A stretch of 64,000 bases of DNA from Lophium mytilinum (GCA_010093605.1 MU004200.1:68155-132154), one strand, 5' to 3'. Shown: positions 23,151-34,407, counted from the stretch's first letter. Program-made: numbers and translations. Notes: generated by a model not told the origin, from the letters alone.

Positions 23151-24602
23151 GGTCTTTCTGAGTTGAGGGAGAAGATTGTGGGACGATCCCGTAGGTGGGT
23201 GGTAGCTGGGAGGGAAGTATATAAGCTGGGATGGGAGTGGTGGAGTGTCGTTTGACATCTGCGTGTCTCAGACGATGGTAGCGGGCTGGTAGTTAGTGTA
23301 AATTGCAATGCTTGCGAGGAGGAGAGTCGTTGTTAATTAGAAGACACTGCTTTTAGTTATCTATCAGTATGGTATGGATGCAGTAGAGTGTGTTGATCCA
23401 TATGCAAAGGCGTGAGTTTACTTCTGAACGAGTACTCCAGTAGCCCTGACGCGATGGAGTAATCTGTTCTTGTGAAGTAATATTTACTACTCTCACTTGA
23501 AATACTACCTTGGTTGGGGGATACGTTGGAAGTGCAGAATGTAAAGCAGAACGGAAATCAGGTGCCGTAGGTAGATATTCTTAGATCCTGTCTCACTGTC
23601 AACTCTATGCCATCGAGGTGAACATGATCATAAGAACGTAGCTACGAAGTTTTCCTGTCCAAAAAGCTTATGGTCTACTCTCAAGAGTCATAGAGTCATA
23701 GCATTAAACGCGAGATACCTCGATTGTAGTAGTCAAGTCTATAATTGAAGGATTGATCATTGTCTTCGGAGGAGTAGATCGGCCCGAAGTGCCAGGAGCT
23801 GCGCCGAAGCTGCTCCCAGCACCACCGAATATTTCTTTACGTTCATTGGCTGAAACGATCCCGAAAAGCTTCGCAGCGGAGTTCCGCCTTAGATTTCCGC
23901 CGCCGCCGCCTAGCCCCTGCATCAACGCATGTAACTCGGAAAGCATCTGACTTCGCGTCTTCAATTGTACGCCTATCTCGACTTCAGAACACAGTCACCG
24001 TGGAACTCCACCAAAGGGCCCTGTACCGCCCTTTTCACACGCCCTTCAATACTGAAGCAGCATGACTTCGTGTCATCGACGCGTGAAGGTGTTTGTACTA
24101 ATGCTGCGTCCGGTGGTATGATCGCCGGGACTCGGGACAATTTCTTGCTCGAAGTGCAGCCAAGCAACCTCTTTGCATAGCCGGGCAATCTTCCTTCCCG
24201 TGGATCCCCAGTTTTCCTCGTTCCGATGACTTGGCGCCACCACTTTATCTCACGACGCCTCGGCAGATCAGTACTCTACCTCACTTCTTCAGCGACTTGT
24301 TACCAACCAGCATAGAGAGCACTATACGCACCAAATACTGCGGACGGCATTATGAACCATTAACGGCGAAAAAGGGCGGAGCTACTGGTTTGGAAGGTAG
24401 CTCAATTGGGACTTGCATTATTAATACAGCATTATACATTAGCAACAGAGCACTACTATATCTATACCTTTGTACCCCCCGAGTAACCACATCAACCAGC
24501 TTCCTCTCTCATCTCTCCTATCTCATTAGATCTCATTACCTAGTCTCTCTTCTCGAAGCTGCACTGCCCATCTTCTTCAACACTCTGCCGCAATTTTTCA
24601 TC
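23151..24602. other. Intergenic between symporter and OYE genes
   Basis: About 1.45 kb holds one small minus-strand frame listed separately. Bases 24,420-24,600 look like the promoter and C/T-rich leader of the OYE gene. Confidence 0.45.
23704..23946 (-). CDS. Hypothetical small protein
   Basis: An 80-residue frame begins MLSELHALMQGLGGGGGNLRR and ends TTIEVSRV. I do not recognise it. The composition (Gly/Ser/Pro with a short leading helix) is less random than that of other small frames here, and it could be the last exon of an otherwise decayed gene. There is no signal peptide or membrane segment. The call rests on composition only. Confidence 0.2.
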   Translation of the reverse strand: MLSELHALMQGLGGGGGNLRRNSAAKLFGIVSANERKEIFGGAGSSFGAAPGTSGRSTPPKTMINPSIIDLTTTIEVSRV

Positions 24603-25985
24603 ATGGCTCCTATTCGCTTTACGTCCACCCCAACCTCAGCCGCCCCTCTGGCGCAACCTCTCGAGTTTTCTTTCTCGGGCCGCACCGCGCCCAACCGCCT
24701 CCTCAAAGCTGCCATGTCCGAGACTATGGCCTCCTACACGCCGGAGAATCACAGCACCCATGGCATTCCCTCGGACGAACTCATCAAGCTCTACGAGGCT
24801 TGGGGCGAGGGCGGGTACGGACAGATACTAACCGGCAACGTAATGCTGTTTGACAATCAGCTCGAGGGGCCGGGAAACCCGGTCATTGCGCCAGACGCCG
24901 AGTTTGAAGGGGAGAGGTTTGAGAAGTTCAAGACGTTGGCTACAGGCGCGAAGAAATATGGAAGCTTGATTGTGGCACAAGTGAGCCACCCGGGCCGGCA
25001 GGTGGACCAGAAAGTCAATCCGCATCCTATTAGCGCAAGCGATGTGGCCCTGGAAGGCAAGTTTTCCTTCACTTCCAATACCCAGGCTATGCAACCATCA
25101 CGGTTCTCCGTTAGGAAGTATGTCAATATATACTCACCAAGCTAACACCACCCAGGTGCCAAACTGGGCCGCACCTTCGCCAAACCCCGCCCAGCCACAG
25201 AATCCGACCTCGCAGAGATCGCATCCGCCTTCGCCCACGCCGCCGAGTTCCTCGAGAAAGCCGGCTTCGACGGCATAGAACTGCACGGCGCGCACGGCTA
25301 CCTCATCGCCCAGTTCCTCTCTCTGACCACCAACACCCGCACCGACAAGTACGGCGGCTCGCTCGCAAACCGCATGCGCTTCCTGCTCGAAATCGCCGCC
25401 GCAATCAAGGCACGCGTCTCGCCCGCCTTCGTCCTCGGCATCAAGATCAACAGCGTCGAGTTCCAAACCGGCGGCTTCACGCCCGCCGAAGCAGCCCTTC
25501 TCGTTACCGAGCTAGAGAAGGCAGAGTTTGATTACGTCGAGCTCAGCGGCGGCACCTACGAGACCATTCTACAGACGTTTAGGCACCAGCGTGAAAGCAC
25601 CCGCATCCGCGAGGGCTTCTTCGTCGACTTTGCGGAGCAGATTCTGAAGCCGCTGACCAAGACGAAGGGATATGTCACCGGCGGGTTCAAGACGACGGGC
25701 GCGATGGTGAAGGCGCTCGAGACGGGGGTGGATGGGATTGGGCTGGGGCGGCCCACGTGTCATGAGATGGCATTTGGGAAGGACTTGCTCGAGGGGAGGA
25801 TTAGTGGTGCGATTAAGGTGCACCTGGATGAGGGCGACTTTGCGTCGACGGCAGCAGCGGCGGGGACGAATCTGAAGAGGGTGAGTCAGGGAGAGGAGGT
25901 ACTTGATTTCAGTGACGAGGAGTTCGTGAAGGGGTGGTTGGTGAAGTTTGCGGCAATGATGAAGGGGGCGGGGGTGGAAGCATGA
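24603..25985 (+). CDS. Old yellow enzyme family NADH:flavin oxidoreductase
   Basis: Two exons (24603-25056, 25156-25985) encode 427 residues. The N-terminal barrel strand carries NRLLKAAMSETMA, followed by GQILTGNVMLF and IVAQVSHPGRQ. The substrate-binding HxxH equivalent is HGAH in IELHGAHGYLIAQFLS, followed by TDKYGGSLANRMRFLLEI, a strong family signature. Near the C-terminus GLGRP binds the FMN phosphate. Such enzymes use FMN and NAD(P)H to reduce activated C=C bonds in the cytosol, in xenobiotic or secondary metabolism. The frame is open far upstream of 24603, but the homologous start is MAPIRFTSTPT. The only in-phase donor for the intron is GC (AG|GCAAGT), with branch GCTAAC and acceptor CCCAG, a 99-bp GC-AG intron. 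An MFS gene follows in the same direction, 713 bp away. Confidence 0.93.
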
Positions 25986-26066
25986 TTGAGTGGAGCGGAA
26001 ATAATTGGGAGGCATCCCGCGGTGGAAGCATGATTCGATGGGAGTGGAGATGAATTAGGGGATGCT
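25973..26066. repeat. 48-bp diverged tandem duplication at the OYE stop codon
   Basis: Copy 1 (25973-26020) contains the last codons and stop of the OYE gene. Copy 2 (26021-26066) repeats GGTGGAAGCATGATT and then drifts. A local duplication after the coding end is the simplest reading. Confidence 0.65.
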
Positions 26067-26698
26067 AGGCAAGCAGCGGAAACTCCGATTCGGCAGGACT
26101 TGATTTAGACGTCGAAGTGTGGTCCGTTGGTTATGTCCAGCATTCTATGTTTGGAATGTTCATGGGACCCAGATTCCGCGAAAATAACAGGAAGAGTAGG
26201 CTGGACCTTGGATTGATAGATGAGAAAAATGCGCATACTTTTGAGCTTTACAACATGCCCGATATTACGATGTGCGTATACCGAGTTCATATGGGTGTTT
26301 TATGAGCTGACTGTAACGAGTTCCTTGGTTGTAGAGATAACACTTTGGGGTATGGGTCTATTTTCCGCACTGACTACACAACTGTGGTACGCTTACGTCT
26401 CGACTCTGGAAACCAGAGCACCACAACTCCACACCATGGTTCACAATTCGTATACGTGGCACAATACTACAAATGAGTATATAAGCCCACATTTTCCCCA
26501 GATTTTTCTTATCTCTACTTTACTCACATACCAACCCAAGTCACCTTCTATCGGGCACCTCTGCTGATAGAGCTTCGAGAACACATAGACACCACTCCTT
26601 ACTACACTCTACTGCCAACTACTCCGGCACCCACTGCTCTGCTCCACTACCAGCTACCAACAAGGACCGCCAACCACGACAAGCCACTTGTCATCACC
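25986..26698. other. Intergenic between OYE and MFS genes
   Basis: This 713-bp gap holds the second copy of the small tandem duplication, then the MFS promoter with its TATA box and a C/A-rich leader. No other gene is seen. Confidence 0.5.
26478..26485 (+). promoter_or_regulatory. TATA box of MFS gene
   Basis: TATATAAG lies 221 bp before the MFS start codon and is followed by a C/T- and A/C-rich leader without G-runs, as in strongly transcribed fungal genes. Confidence 0.5.
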
Positions 26699-28363
26699 AT
26701 GGCGTCCGAAAAGACCAGCCTGGCAGATAAAGCCTCCGCAACCGTCGAAATGCGCGAGGACACTTCTTCCACACCACCAAACACCATCCGCCCCGTCAAC
26801 TCTCAAACTCTCCCCGTCACCACCGCTAACCCCTCCTCTACTCCGTCCACCGACCCCAACACCGTCAGGGCCGCTGTGCTCAGAGAAGAAGAATGCTACA
26901 ACAGCCTCGCCTATGCCTACCCCACGCGCAAGAAATGGATCATCCTCACCGTCATGGGCCTCGTCCAAATCAGCATGAACTACAACGCCGCCGTCTTCTC
27001 CAACGCTGTCCAACCAATCGCCAAAGACTTCAACGTGTCTGAAGACTACGTCCGCAAAGGCCAGATGATCTTCCTCCTCTCCTACGCCTTCGGCTGCGAG
27101 CTGTGGGCGCCGTGGAGCGAGGAACTCGGACGCAAGAACGTGCTGCAAGCCTCGCTAGGCCTCGTCAACATCTGGCAGATCTTGTGCGCGACGTCCAGAG
27201 GCGTACCGCAGATCCTCGCCGGCCGCTTCCTCGGGGGCTTGTCCAGTGCAGGCGGTAGTGTGACGCTGGGGATCGTGGCGGACATGTTCGAGCCGGATCG
27301 CCAGCAATACGCTGTTGCGTTCGTTGTGCTTACCAGTTGCGGAGGTAGTGTCGTCGGCCCTGTTGTCGGTGGCTTCATCCAGCAGCATCTCCACTGGCGC
27401 TGGAATTTCTGGATCCAGCTAATCATCGGCGCCGCTGTGCAACTTATCCATCTCTTCTGCGTCCCTGAAACCCGTAGCAGCGTCCTTCTCGACCGCGAAG
27501 CAAAGAAGCTCCGAAAGCGTGGCATTAAAGAGGTATATGGTCCCAACGAAGGTCGTAGCTGGCGCCAACGCTTCACTGTCCGCGAAGTCTGCAAAATCTG
27601 GGCCCGGCCGTTCGTCATGTTCTGCAGAGAGCCCATCGTCTTGTGCCTCTCGCTCCTCTCCGGTTTCAGCGACGCCCTCATCTTCACATTCCTCGAATCA
27701 TACGGCTACACCTTCGAGCAATGGCACTTCTCTCCCATCCAGCTCGGTCTCGCTTTCATCCCGCTGCTCGTCGGCTATGTGATCGCATACTTCATGTTCT
27801 TCCCCTTCTTCAAGAAGCAGCAAGCCCTCATGATCCGGAGCGGCACCGACGCCCTCGTCCCAGAACAGCGTCTCAAACTCCTCCTCTTTCTGGCGCCCCT
27901 CCTCTTCATCGGCATGTTTGGCTTCGCCTGGTCAGCTACTGGTCCGCCAATCCCCTGGGCGGTGCCATTGGCCATCTCCATCCTCATCGGCATGGCTAAC
28001 CTCGCCATCTACATGGCCACCATCGACTACATGGTCGCCGCCTACGGGCCCTACGCCTCCTCCGCAACCGGCGGCAATGGATTTGCTAGGGATCTCCTCG
28101 CCGGTCTCAGTGCCTTGTATGCGAAACCACTGTACCACAACATTGGGCCCAAGGGGCTGCGTCTGCAGGCTGCGAGCACGCTGTTGGCCGGCGTGGCGAT
28201 AGCCGTCGTGATACCGATTTACATCTTCTACTGGTATGGCCCCTGGATCCGGAGCAAGAGCCACTTTGCGAAGAAGGTCGAGGCGGATCGACGTGCGAGA
28301 ATGGGCGAGTCGGGATCGCTACCTGTGACGGAGACGTCAGGGGCGGAGGTGACGCAGCTCTAA
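26699..28363 (+). CDS. MFS multidrug/solute exporter (DHA1-like)
   Basis: A single exon encodes 554 residues. Residues 1-75 are Ser/Thr/Pro-rich and cytosolic. TM1 starts at KKWIILTVMGLVQISMNY (about residue 79). The loop after TM2 reads WAPWSEELGRKNVL, a variant of MFS motif A, and GRFLGGLSSAGGSV lies in TM4. GGSVVGPVVGGFIQQHLHWR fits motif C of drug antiporters in TM5. A central charged loop (LDREAKKLRKRGIKEVYGPN) separates the two six-helix halves. The closest fungal relatives are DHA1-type exporters of the plasma membrane that expel drugs, polyamines or fungal metabolites. The substrate is not readable. Its position directly after an OYE gene suggests export of the product or substrate of that enzyme, which is inference. 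The C-terminus is short and acidic. Confidence 0.93.
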   Translation: MASEKTSLADKASATVEMREDTSSTPPNTIRPVNSQTLPVTTANPSSTPSTDPNTVRAAVLREEECYNSLAYAYPTRKKWIILTVMGLVQISMNYNAAVFSNAVQPIAKDFNVSEDYVRKGQMIFLLSYAFGCELWAPWSEELGRKNVLQASLGLVNIWQILCATSRGVPQILAGRFLGGLSSAGGSVTLGIVADMFEPDRQQYAVAFVVLTSCGGSVVGPVVGGFIQQHLHWRWNFWIQLIIGAAVQLIHLFCVPETRSSVLLDREAKKLRKRGIKEVYGPNEGRSWRQRFTVREVCKIWARPFVMFCREPIVLCLSLLSGFSDALIFTFLESYGYTFEQWHFSPIQLGLAFIPLLVGYVIAYFMFFPFFKKQQALMIRSGTDALVPEQRLKLLLFLAPLLFIGMFGFAWSATGPPIPWAVPLAISILIGMANLAIYMATIDYMVAAYGPYASSATGGNGFARDLLAGLSALYAKPLYHNIGPKGLRLQAASTLLAGVAIAVVIPIYIFYWYGPWIRSKSHFAKKVEADRRARMGESGSLPVTETSGAEVTQL

Positions 28364-28871
28364 TGCCCATCCCCATCTTGAGCCTTGCTGGAAGCATTTT
28401 GGACTTCTAGACTTCTGGACTTCTGAGCTTCTGGAAGGACTTACCGATCGCACTTTTTCATTATCATCACTGTCCTCTGCTTCCTCGTTCCACCGAGCGC
28501 GCCTTCAACCTCACCACGACACTCGACCGACAACAAAACCAAGCATCAAAATACATGAATTCACACTACCGGCCGGGCGATGACGCACCCCTATCTCGAG
28601 AGAGAGGGGCCTGCTGAGCCTGGCTGGCTGCCTTGCGATTCCTGCGATCTGTTGCGTTTTTTTCCCACATCCCCATTTCCCCCGTTCCCGTTCCACTCTC
28701 GCTTCCCTTCGAAAGGATTCTAAGCGACCCAACCCATTCCCCCCCTTACTCCACCAACCCCCCCATCCCTACCAATCCCCAATCCCTACCAATCCCGCCA
28801 TCCCCACCAACAAAACCCACGCACGCCACGCACGGAAAAACGTCCCTCCAGACCCTCCCCGCTAGGCGCTC

Positions 28872-29645
28872 ACGCGCCCGCCCCCGGGGTCGACGCCGCT
28901 AGCGGCGCGTAATCCCCGGAGGAAAGAAGCCAACCGATAGCAGTAAACCCATACTGCAACAGACGCCTGAATCGCGTCCTTGGCATGTTTTAGCGCGGAG
29001 GCACTCTGGAGGTACCGAGTACCGTGTTCGCGACGCTTACCTTGGAACGCGCCCTAGGGGGGGCGCCCGGCCTCGGTAGCTGAGTGAATCGTGGCGCGCG
29101 TGGGAGCTTCGCTGGATAGGTTTGAGAGGAGAGCGTGGAGATAGAGGAGGGAGAGTTGGAAGATAAGAAACCAAGAACAAAAGGAGGGCGAGAGGAGGAG
29201 TGACTGTAGGACTTACTCCAATCTCACATTTGCGATGATTTTCCTTGTGCGATTTTCGTTTATTACCTTGTTATCCTGATTACCGAGGAGGAGGGACTGT
29301 AGTACTCCTGTTCGCATTTTGCGAATTTTCGTGTGCGATGTTCCTCTGTTCCGTGTTATCCTGACCACCGACTAGGAGGCCTTGTGTGTCCAATTTCCTG
29401 AAGTTTTTTCTCTTTTCCAGGAGGGGTGCGCGGTGGTATGCTTCAAAGTTCCCCCGAACCTCAGAGACAGGCGACTCATCGCCCGCCCCCGGATCATGGT
29501 CACGGGTGCACGCACAAGCTGCTCCGTCGGATCCGGAGGAAAGAAGCCAGCAGATATTCCGCTTCCTCCCGTTTCTGGAAAGAGAGTGGTGACAGGCCTC
29601 CCACGAGGTCCTTGGCATGAGATTTTGTCTCGGAGGCACTCGGGG
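28872..29645. repeat. Diverged direct repeat pair of about 150 bp
   Basis: Segments 28872-29015 and 29479-29645 share in the same order CGCCCGCCCCCGG, CGGAGGAAAGAAGCCA, GTCCTTGGCATG and CGGAGGCACTC, with drifted DNA between the blocks. They look like an old segmental duplication or two copies of one small element. Confidence 0.6.
29192..29375. repeat. Diverged tandem repeat, period about 93 bp
   Basis: GAGGAGGAGTGACTGTAG at 29192 recurs as GAGGAGGAGGGACTGTAG at 29285. Both copies continue with a TTTGCGA/TTTTGCGA block, GTGCGAT and TTATCCTGA in order. It lies inside the repeat pair listed before. Confidence 0.6.
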
Positions 29646-30658
29646 GAACAACACTGGCAATATAGCCTTTGTGCGTCGCAGGCGTTTTGGAAATTAGCGC
29701 ATTAGCGCAGTGATCTTTCTTTTGTTGGGACGGGTCGGTTTGGTGGGGTTTCTGTCTACTCACGTTTGCGAATTATGGTTGGGGTTCGGAGAGTTTGGAA
29801 GAGTGATACTCCGTTGGTTTTGTGTTGGATCGAGGAGGGTGGTCTTTTTCTTTTCTGGCAAAGCTTGCCTTGGATGGTATCGCGGTCGTTCTTTTTTCTG
29901 AGCATGTACCTGTCTGCTGTGTTCTCGTGCTTGTGGGAATTAAAAAGAATGGTCTGTTTAGATGGGTTGGGTAGATGGAAATAGGTGCTCTGGGTTTTAC
30001 GTCATTTCTGCTCGCTGAAGGCCCCAGTCTTTTGGAAGCCTGGTTTAGAAAGGGAACACACCGTCTCGGTCGCTCGGCTTTTGGTATATGTGCGTAGTGT
30101 TTTCTGTCCCACGGTTTGGAATTATAGCCGGTTTTGAATGTTGTTATTCATACTTTAGTTCAGTCGCTTTTGCTCGTGGGGGGAAGGGGACGTGGCGAGG
30201 AAGGGGGAGAGATGGGGGCAATAGGATAAATAGATGCAATAGAGCGCTGAGTCGCACACTTGCCAGCCACTCCTTCGTTGTCATGACGCTGTGAAGGTAA
30301 AGGAATCTGCGACCCCTTATGAAGAGTAGGCTAGTAGTTGAAGGCTGGTAACATATCGCTAGACTCATGATTTCGAGGGCTTATCCTATCTCTGGAGAAC
30401 TCACCGTAGAAGTTTGTCCGTTGGTAGCATTTCTGCGAATGGCAGGTCAGCTTTGGATGCTGCAAAGTGCTGATAGTTCATGCCGTAGTGTCTTAAATAT
30501 CTTGATATGTTTCATTCTGTACAGACGGGTGATGTTGAAATATCTGTAAATGCGTCCAGACGTCCATGATGACAGAAATCCCATCTATGCCTACCTACCA
30601 AACCAACGCCAAGCAATGCAGTTGAAGTAATTACCCAAGAAGCAGCTCTTTAACACAA

Positions 30659-31966
30659 CTATACAGTTTTCTCTGCCCCTAGCGCACCAGCCATGTCCGC
30701 TAGCGCAGTCTCACTCTTCCTTGCCCTCTTCTTGAGTACGTTCTCAATAAAGGCCTCGCCGGCTTTGTAGCTACTCCTAACAAGTGGGCCACTGGCACAG
30801 TACAGGAATCCAAGGTCGAGAGCGCGCTGTCGCCAGAGCTCGAAGGTGGCTGGTGTGACGTATTCCTCGACTTTCATGTGTTTTTTCGTTGGGCGCATGT
30901 ACTGTCCGAAGGTTACGACGTCGACGTCAACTTTGCGGAGTTCTGCGAGTACGTTAGTTCCATCGTTTCTTCAACTCGTAACATGATATAAGTGGGCAGA
31001 GTAAGAGTGCTGACCTTTCAACGCATCCCAGATTTGATCCTCCCTCTCCCCAAAACCTAGCATGATGCTCGTTTTAGTGATCAAACCCGGCTTCTCGTCC
31101 TTCGCCGCCTTCAGCACCCTCAGGCTCTGCCTGAAGTCCGCCCGCCGGTCCCTAACCATCGGACTCAGCGCCTCCACAGTCTCCACATTGTGCGCATACA
31201 CATCCAACCCACTCCGTGCCACCAGCGCCACCATCTCCAAATCCCCCGCATAATCCCCCGTCAACGCCTCCACCAGCATCGTCGGCGCCTTCTGCTTAAT
31301 CTTCATGATCGTCTCCGCGAAATGCCGCGCGCCCCCATCCGCCAAATCATCCCGATCCACGCTCGTCAGCACCACATAGCCCAGCCCCCACCGCTTCAGC
31401 GCCTCGGCCGTGTTCTCCGGCTCGTGCGGATCCAGCGGCGCGGGTGCCTTGTTCGTCTTCACGCTGCAGAAACGGCACCCGCGCGTGCACGTATCTCCCA
31501 TCAGCATGATCGTGGCCGTGGCCGCCGCTTTGTCACTGCCGCCCCAGCAGTCGGAGATGTTGGGGCACCGCGCCTCTTCGCACACGGTGTGCAGCCCCAG
31601 CCCGCGCAGGTCGTGCTTTATCTTTTTGAAGTTCTCGCCGACCGGGACCGGCGTCTTTAGCCATTCGGGTAGCCGTGTGATTTGGCGTTTCTTTCCTGCT
31701 GGCCCGACCATGGCGGTGCGCAGTTCTAGGGATTCGGATATGCCTAGCACTTCGTCTTTGCCGCCGACGAAGTCGTCGAAAGAGGGGACTTTGGAGTCTT
31801 TGAAGTAGGAGGGGCGAGAGGGTTTGGAGGTAGAGCTGTGAGGTGTAGTTGCGGATTCGTTTCTTGTGGTGGCAAAGGATCGCGAGGGGGTCGTGAGGCC
31901 GCGGGAAGAGATGAGAAGACGAGGAGAGGCAGCTAGGCGGCCGCAGCGGCAGAGGGAGGTCGCCAT
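30659..31966 (-). CDS. LIP5: Lipoyl synthase, mitochondrial
   Basis: Two exons (31966-31015, 30942-30659) encode 411 residues; the intron is 72 bp. The first ~35 residues are Arg/Ser-rich without acid residues, a mitochondrial presequence. Both iron-sulfur motifs are intact: the auxiliary cluster at C129, C134 and C140 ([12 protein letters not shown]) and the radical-SAM cluster at C160, C164 and C167 (CTRGCRFC). The C-terminal RSSYKAGE supplies the serine ligand of the auxiliary cluster. The enzyme inserts two sulfurs into octanoyl groups on the lipoyl domains of pyruvate and oxoglutarate dehydrogenases and the glycine cleavage H protein. Length and motifs are normal for the family. A TCACGTGA box lies 120 bp upstream. 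The neighbours are functionally unrelated. Confidence 0.97.
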
Positions 31967-32383
31967 TGTGAGATGGCAGGGTTAAGAAGACCGGAGGTGT
32001 GGATGGGAAACTTTTAGGATGATATTGAGATGGACTGTCATCGACTTCCGCATATTTGCGGCCCGAGCGTTCGGGTTAAGCTGCAGTCACGTGATGTATA
32101 GCTTGCGACAGCCAATGGAAATGCTGCTAAAGTAATAGGCGACGAAAATGTTAAAGGAGACGTCAGCCTGTCGAAGAGAAGTCGATGTTTCTCGCCGGCA
32201 TGTCTGATATTCAAAGCACATGGTTTTACGCAGTCGAGGATCATATTAAACAAAAGTAAAGACTGGTATCATTCCTAGATATCCTACATCTCCCCCCCCC
32301 GAGAGGCAAAACTCATATATACAATTGCCCAACATCCCCCCTACAACCATCTCAAAACTCCTTTGCCATAAGAGCATCATCCC
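31967..32383. other. Intergenic, lipoyl synthase promoter
   Basis: This holds the lipoyl synthase promoter and the 3' end region of the permease gene, both on the minus strand. A run of C bases lies near 32,293. The CACGTG box is listed separately. Confidence 0.5.
32087..32094. promoter_or_regulatory. TCACGTGA E-box palindrome
   Basis: The 8-bp palindrome is the consensus of bHLH factors of the Cbf1/Usf type, which in yeasts act on sulfur and respiratory genes. It is 120 bp before the lipoyl synthase start codon. Regulation is inferred, not shown. Confidence 0.45.
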
Positions 32384-34407
32384 TTAGCACACAGTCTTAT
32401 AAATCTTCTTCCACCTAGGCCATTGAGCTTGAATCGCCCTCTCCTCCGCCAAAATCTCCGCCAAATTCAACTCCCGTCTACCGGACGTAATATCCATATC
32501 GCTGACACGCTTGAATTTTGTCTTGAAAATGACTTTATAGATGATGTACATGAGCACCACAATCGGGAACGCAAGATAAGCCTCGAAGAAGTTCTGAACG
32601 CGCTCTCCAGCGGTCATATCAGCGTATCCGACTGGGGCAAATCCGGTCCAGAACTGCGCGATGAGAATGAGGATGTTGAAGATCAGCCCAGCCCATGAGC
32701 CCCACACGGTAGCCTGGGATTTGAATGCGAGTTCGTCGAGGGTGTGTCCGTGGTACTTCCACGCCGCGCGGAAGCGAATGTGGCACAGGCAGATCGACGC
32801 CCAGTTAAAGATGGCAGCCAGACCGGAGATGGCTAGCATCCAGTTAAAGGCTTGCGTACGGGTGTCAGTGCCCGCAGCAACGATGTAGCAGATGAAGCCA
32901 AACACTGAGGAGAACAGAATAGCCATGAGAGGACGCCCAGAGCGATCGATGTAGCCAAGGAACTTAGGAGCTTGTCCGCGGTCCGCAAGGGCTGCGAGGG
33001 TGCGCGAGGAGCCGTATATGGAGGAGTTGCCGACGGAGAGGACGGCGATTAAAATCACTACGTTCATAATGGAGGGCACGACCTTGATGCCGGCGTTGTT
33101 GACAGCGATAACGAAAGGTGATGCATTGGCGTCAGATGATGAGGCGCCGATCAGGTGTGGGTCGTCGTAGGGGACGAGGCAGCCGACGATGGTGAGGGAG
33201 ACCATGTAGAACTGGAGTTTTTTTGTTAGAAAAGGATTGCGTCAAAGTGAGTGAGAGTGCTTACGAGGCAAATACGCCAGAAGACCTGCTTCACGGCTGT
33301 GGGGAGCGTCTTGCGTGGGTTGTCGGTTTCAGCAGCACACAAACCGACCAACTCAGTTCCGGCAAAAGAGAAGGCAGCCGTGACGAAAACGGAGCAGAGG
33401 CCCTTAAACCCGTTGTGGAACGCGCCGGGGTTGTACCAATATCCGGCTCCCATGTACGGCTGGCCAGAGACACCGCCGCAGTCGATGATGATACCGAGGA
33501 TGCTATGTGAGGTCAGACATTTTCTAGTACGGTATAGAGAAGGTCTTACATGAAGCCAATCACCGCAGTAACCTTGATAATGGAGAAGACGAATTCAGCT
33601 TCTCCATATCCTCTCACTCCGAACAAATTGATGGAAATGATGACAACAAGGAAGATGGTAACCCAAGCAGCTCCGTTGACGCTCGCGGCACCAGGCCAGT
33701 ACGAGACGGTGATGGAAGCAGCTACAATTTCGAGAGGCAGGGTGACTAGCCAGGAAAGAGCATAACTAGAAGCGAATTAGTTGCAGTTCGGTACCTCTAT
33801 CCCTTTTCTCCAGCTTGACAGTATCTTTCTCATATCTCAGCTAGACAGACAGACTTCGAATGTTGACTTACTTCCAGGCCATAGCAAACCCCCAAGCGGG
33901 GTCAATGAAGCGACTGGCGTATATGGCGAACGAACCCGCGACAGGGAAGGCCACAGCAAGTTCACCGAGCGCGTGGACAGTGCAGTACAGCATTATACCA
34001 ATGAGACCATACGCAATCACCAACGAGGCTGGCCCGCCTGCCTGCAGAGCGGAGCCAGATCCAACGAACAGTCCCGTGCCTACCCCAGATCAGCATCGTG
34101 CCACGTACGGAGCGCCAAGGCGTGGTAGCAAAGAAGGGTCCGCACCAATTGAGCCACCAATAGCAATCATCTGCAAATGTCGGTCCTTCAGGGCCATCGA
34201 GAGCGCAGGCTCCGCGGGCGGCTGGTCATCGAGGGGTTTCCCCTCCTCGTCGGTGGCCTCGGTGACCATACGCGCATTGGGGTTCTTCTTGAAGCTGTCG
34301 GCGAAACGACTGAAGCGGGTGCCCGTCTTCGTCTCCTCAGTGTAGCCAGCGTCATATGCGGGGGCAGGGCTGCCGCTGCTGCTGACCTTCTCGATGTCCT
34401 TCTCCAT
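32384..34407 (-). CDS. Amino acid permease (AAT/YAT family)
   Basis: Five exons (34407-34146, 34079-33872, 33765-33550, 33502-33265, 33211-32384) encode 583 residues; introns of 66, 106, 47 and 53 bp all close in frame. The N-terminal ~85 residues are hydrophilic. TM1 carries the classical phrase HLQMIAIGGSIGTGLFVGSG. Next come TVHALGELAVAFPVAGSF and WNYALSWLVTLPLEIVAAS, and later FAGTELVGLCAAETDNPRK. The second half includes GNSSIYGSSRTLAALADRGQ, equally typical. About twelve membrane helices fit the general amino acid permease group at the plasma membrane, driven by proton symport. Which amino acids are carried is not readable. Start choice: the first ATG in frame is at 34407 (MEKDIEKV). 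Two GATA-factor sites lie upstream, suggesting nitrogen control. Confidence 0.94.

Larger units (their letters stand above)
28364..30658. other. 2.3-kb intergenic region rich in diverged repeats
   Basis: No gene is recognised. Bases 28,660-28,860 are a C-rich low-complexity tract. Two sets of diverged direct repeats are listed separately. Short frames on both strands overlap and lack domains. Confidence 0.45.

Noticed and set aside
25117-25155. Textbook GTATGT...GCTAAC...CAG intron in the OYE gene
   Set aside because: It would be 38 bp long and shift the frame away from the conserved FAKPR...IELHGAHG sequence; the GC-AG reading fits.
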